DNA of 13,975 nt from assembly GCA_005877365.1 (NCBI GenBank), contig VBPP01000003.1, positions 1-13,975 of the forward strand, read 5' to 3'. The translations under genes and the position numbers were made by a program. The stretch is from Nitrososphaerota archaeon. Its GTDB lineage: Archaea; Thermoproteota; Nitrososphaeria; Nitrososphaerales; Gagatemarchaeaceae. This document shows, piece by piece, positions 13,121-13,975 of this stretch. Within the stretch, counting starts at the first letter, position 1. The number at the start of each line of letters is the position of its first letter. The notes under the pieces are model-generated. The model made no database searches and was not told the origin of the DNA. It was given only the letters and a program-made list of their open reading frames with translations.

Positions 13121-13975
13121 ACTGGATGGAGGAACGACTTTCGCGTCTGCAAAGGTGGGAGGGCTACCAGCATTCAGTCGAAAGCCGGGATAGTGTCGAA
13201 AGCAAGCTTGACGCGAACGAGAACTGGCACTTGCCATCGGCGGAAATCCGGGAGGCACTCAATACGTCAGCGGAGCACCTCGACCCGCGGAGCTACCCTG
13301 ATGGCGCGGTCGTTAATCTGGCTAAGGCAGTTTCGGTGCAGATCGGCGTCCCCTCCGAGTCTGTGATCCCCTGCGCCGGCGGTGATCAGGCCATCGACCT
13401 CATCTGCCAAGCGTTCCTCGGGCCCGGTGACAATGCGGTTATCGTCTCCCCAACCTTCTCGATGTACCGACTTCGGGCCACCATCGCCGGAGCTGAATGC
13501 GCCTGTGTGCCGATGCTCCCGGACTTCCGATTGCCAGTAGCCGAGATCCTGCGGCGGGGCGGGCCCGGAGGCGTCACATTCATCTGTTCCCCCAACAATC
13601 CGACCGGCAACCAGTTCAACCGGGATGACGTAGAACGGGTGCTCGATTCCTTCCAAGGCCTCGTGGTCCTTGACGAGGCGTACGTTGAGTTCGCGAGCTA
13701 CAGTCTGTCGAGGAGGGTGAGACAGAGGCGCAATCTCGCCGTGTTGAGGACCTTCTCGAAGGCGTACGGGATGGCAGGGCTCCGGCTAGGCTACATCGTA
13801 GCCAGCGAAGAGTGGGCTCCAGAATTTCTCGCCAAGGTCCAGTATCCCTACCCCGTCAGCGGGGTCGCGGTGGCAATGGCCGTCGCGATGATGAGAAACC
13901 GCGGCCGCATCGAGGAATGGATCGGCAAGGTGCGAAATGAGCGGGTCTGGCTTACGCGGCGACTCCGAGCGATTC
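13117..13975 (+). CDS. hisC: histidinol-phosphate aminotransferase, 3' end missing
   Basis: Starts at ATG 13117 in an ATGA overlap with hisD and runs open to the end of the window (286 codons), so roughly the last fifth is missing. It transaminates imidazole-acetol phosphate with glutamate in histidine synthesis, using PLP. KLDANENWHLPS is the family's typical early segment (usually LDaNENP). GGDQAIDLI corresponds to the G-x-D-E-x-I motif, with Gln in the usual Glu position. CSPNNPTGN is the substrate/PLP loop and VVLDEAYVEFA carries the PLP-binding Asp and Tyr. RTFSKAYGMAGLRLGY carries the Schiff-base Lys215. Position after hisD favours HisC over other class I/II aminotransferases. The rest of the his operon presumably follows beyond the window. 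Confidence 0.94.
   Translation, partial: MNWMEERLSRLQRWEGYQHSVESRDSVESKLDANENWHLPSAEIREALNTSAEHLDPRSYPDGAVVNLAKAVSVQIGVPSESVIPCAGGDQAIDLICQAFLGPGDNAVIVSPTFSMYRLRATIAGAECACVPMLPDFRLPVAEILRRGGPGGVTFICSPNNPTGNQFNRDDVERVLDSFQGLVVLDEAYVEFASYSLSRRVRQRRNLAVLRTFSKAYGMAGLRLGYIVASEEWAPEFLAKVQYPYPVSGVAVAMAVAMMRNRGRIEEWIGKVRNERVWLTRRLRAI

Overview
The window is a dense, GC-rich archaeal stretch of amino-acid biosynthesis genes. It contains the end of a shikimate/tyrosine gene run, a complete tryptophan operon on the opposite strand, and the first three genes of a histidine operon. Evidence for an archaeon: unfused archaeal-type trp genes in the order trpE-G-D-C-F-B-A, a stand-alone single-domain TyrA, a long-form HisG, TATA-like promoter elements at the expected distance from start codons, and genes packed with ATGA, GTGA or 0-5 bp junctions. 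The aroA-aroC-(chorismate mutase/aminotransferase)-tyrA order resembles what I recall of Thaumarchaeota/Nitrososphaeria. That lineage guess is an inference with moderate confidence at best.

Layout. Positions 1-3474 (+): aroA (3' end only), aroC, a fused chorismate mutase-aminotransferase, and tyrA. Together they run from EPSP through chorismate and prephenate towards tyrosine. Positions 3461-9919 (-): trpE, trpG, trpD, trpC, trpF, trpB and trpA, the whole chorismate-to-tryptophan pathway. The last bases of tyrA and trpA overlap tail to tail by 14 bp. Positions 9920-10838: the only sizeable gap, AT-richer than its flanks. It holds the divergent trp promoter, a probable small Cys/His metal-binding protein, a weaker small ORF overlapping its start, a T-rich terminator and the his promoter with a roughly 150-nt leader. 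Positions 10839-13975 (+): hisG, hisD and hisC (cut by the window end), joined by ATGA overlaps.

How the genes work together: AroA and AroC make chorismate, which is then split between the CM-aminotransferase/TyrA branch and the TrpE/TrpG branch. TrpD and HisG both draw on PRPP. TrpE keeps the LLES feedback motif and HisG keeps a C-terminal ACT-like domain, so both first steps are probably end-product inhibited.

Two things stand out. The aminotransferase half of the fusion loses its usual last ~30 residues just after its PGTGF motif and runs out of frame into tyrA. The junction looks like a short deletion or assembly collapse at a microhomology. Separately, trpD appears to start at a non-canonical CTG that overlaps the trpG stop as CTGA. 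I found no mobile element, CRISPR array, tRNA or rRNA, and no clearly new multi-gene system. The unexplained material is the small-ORF region between the trp and his operons.
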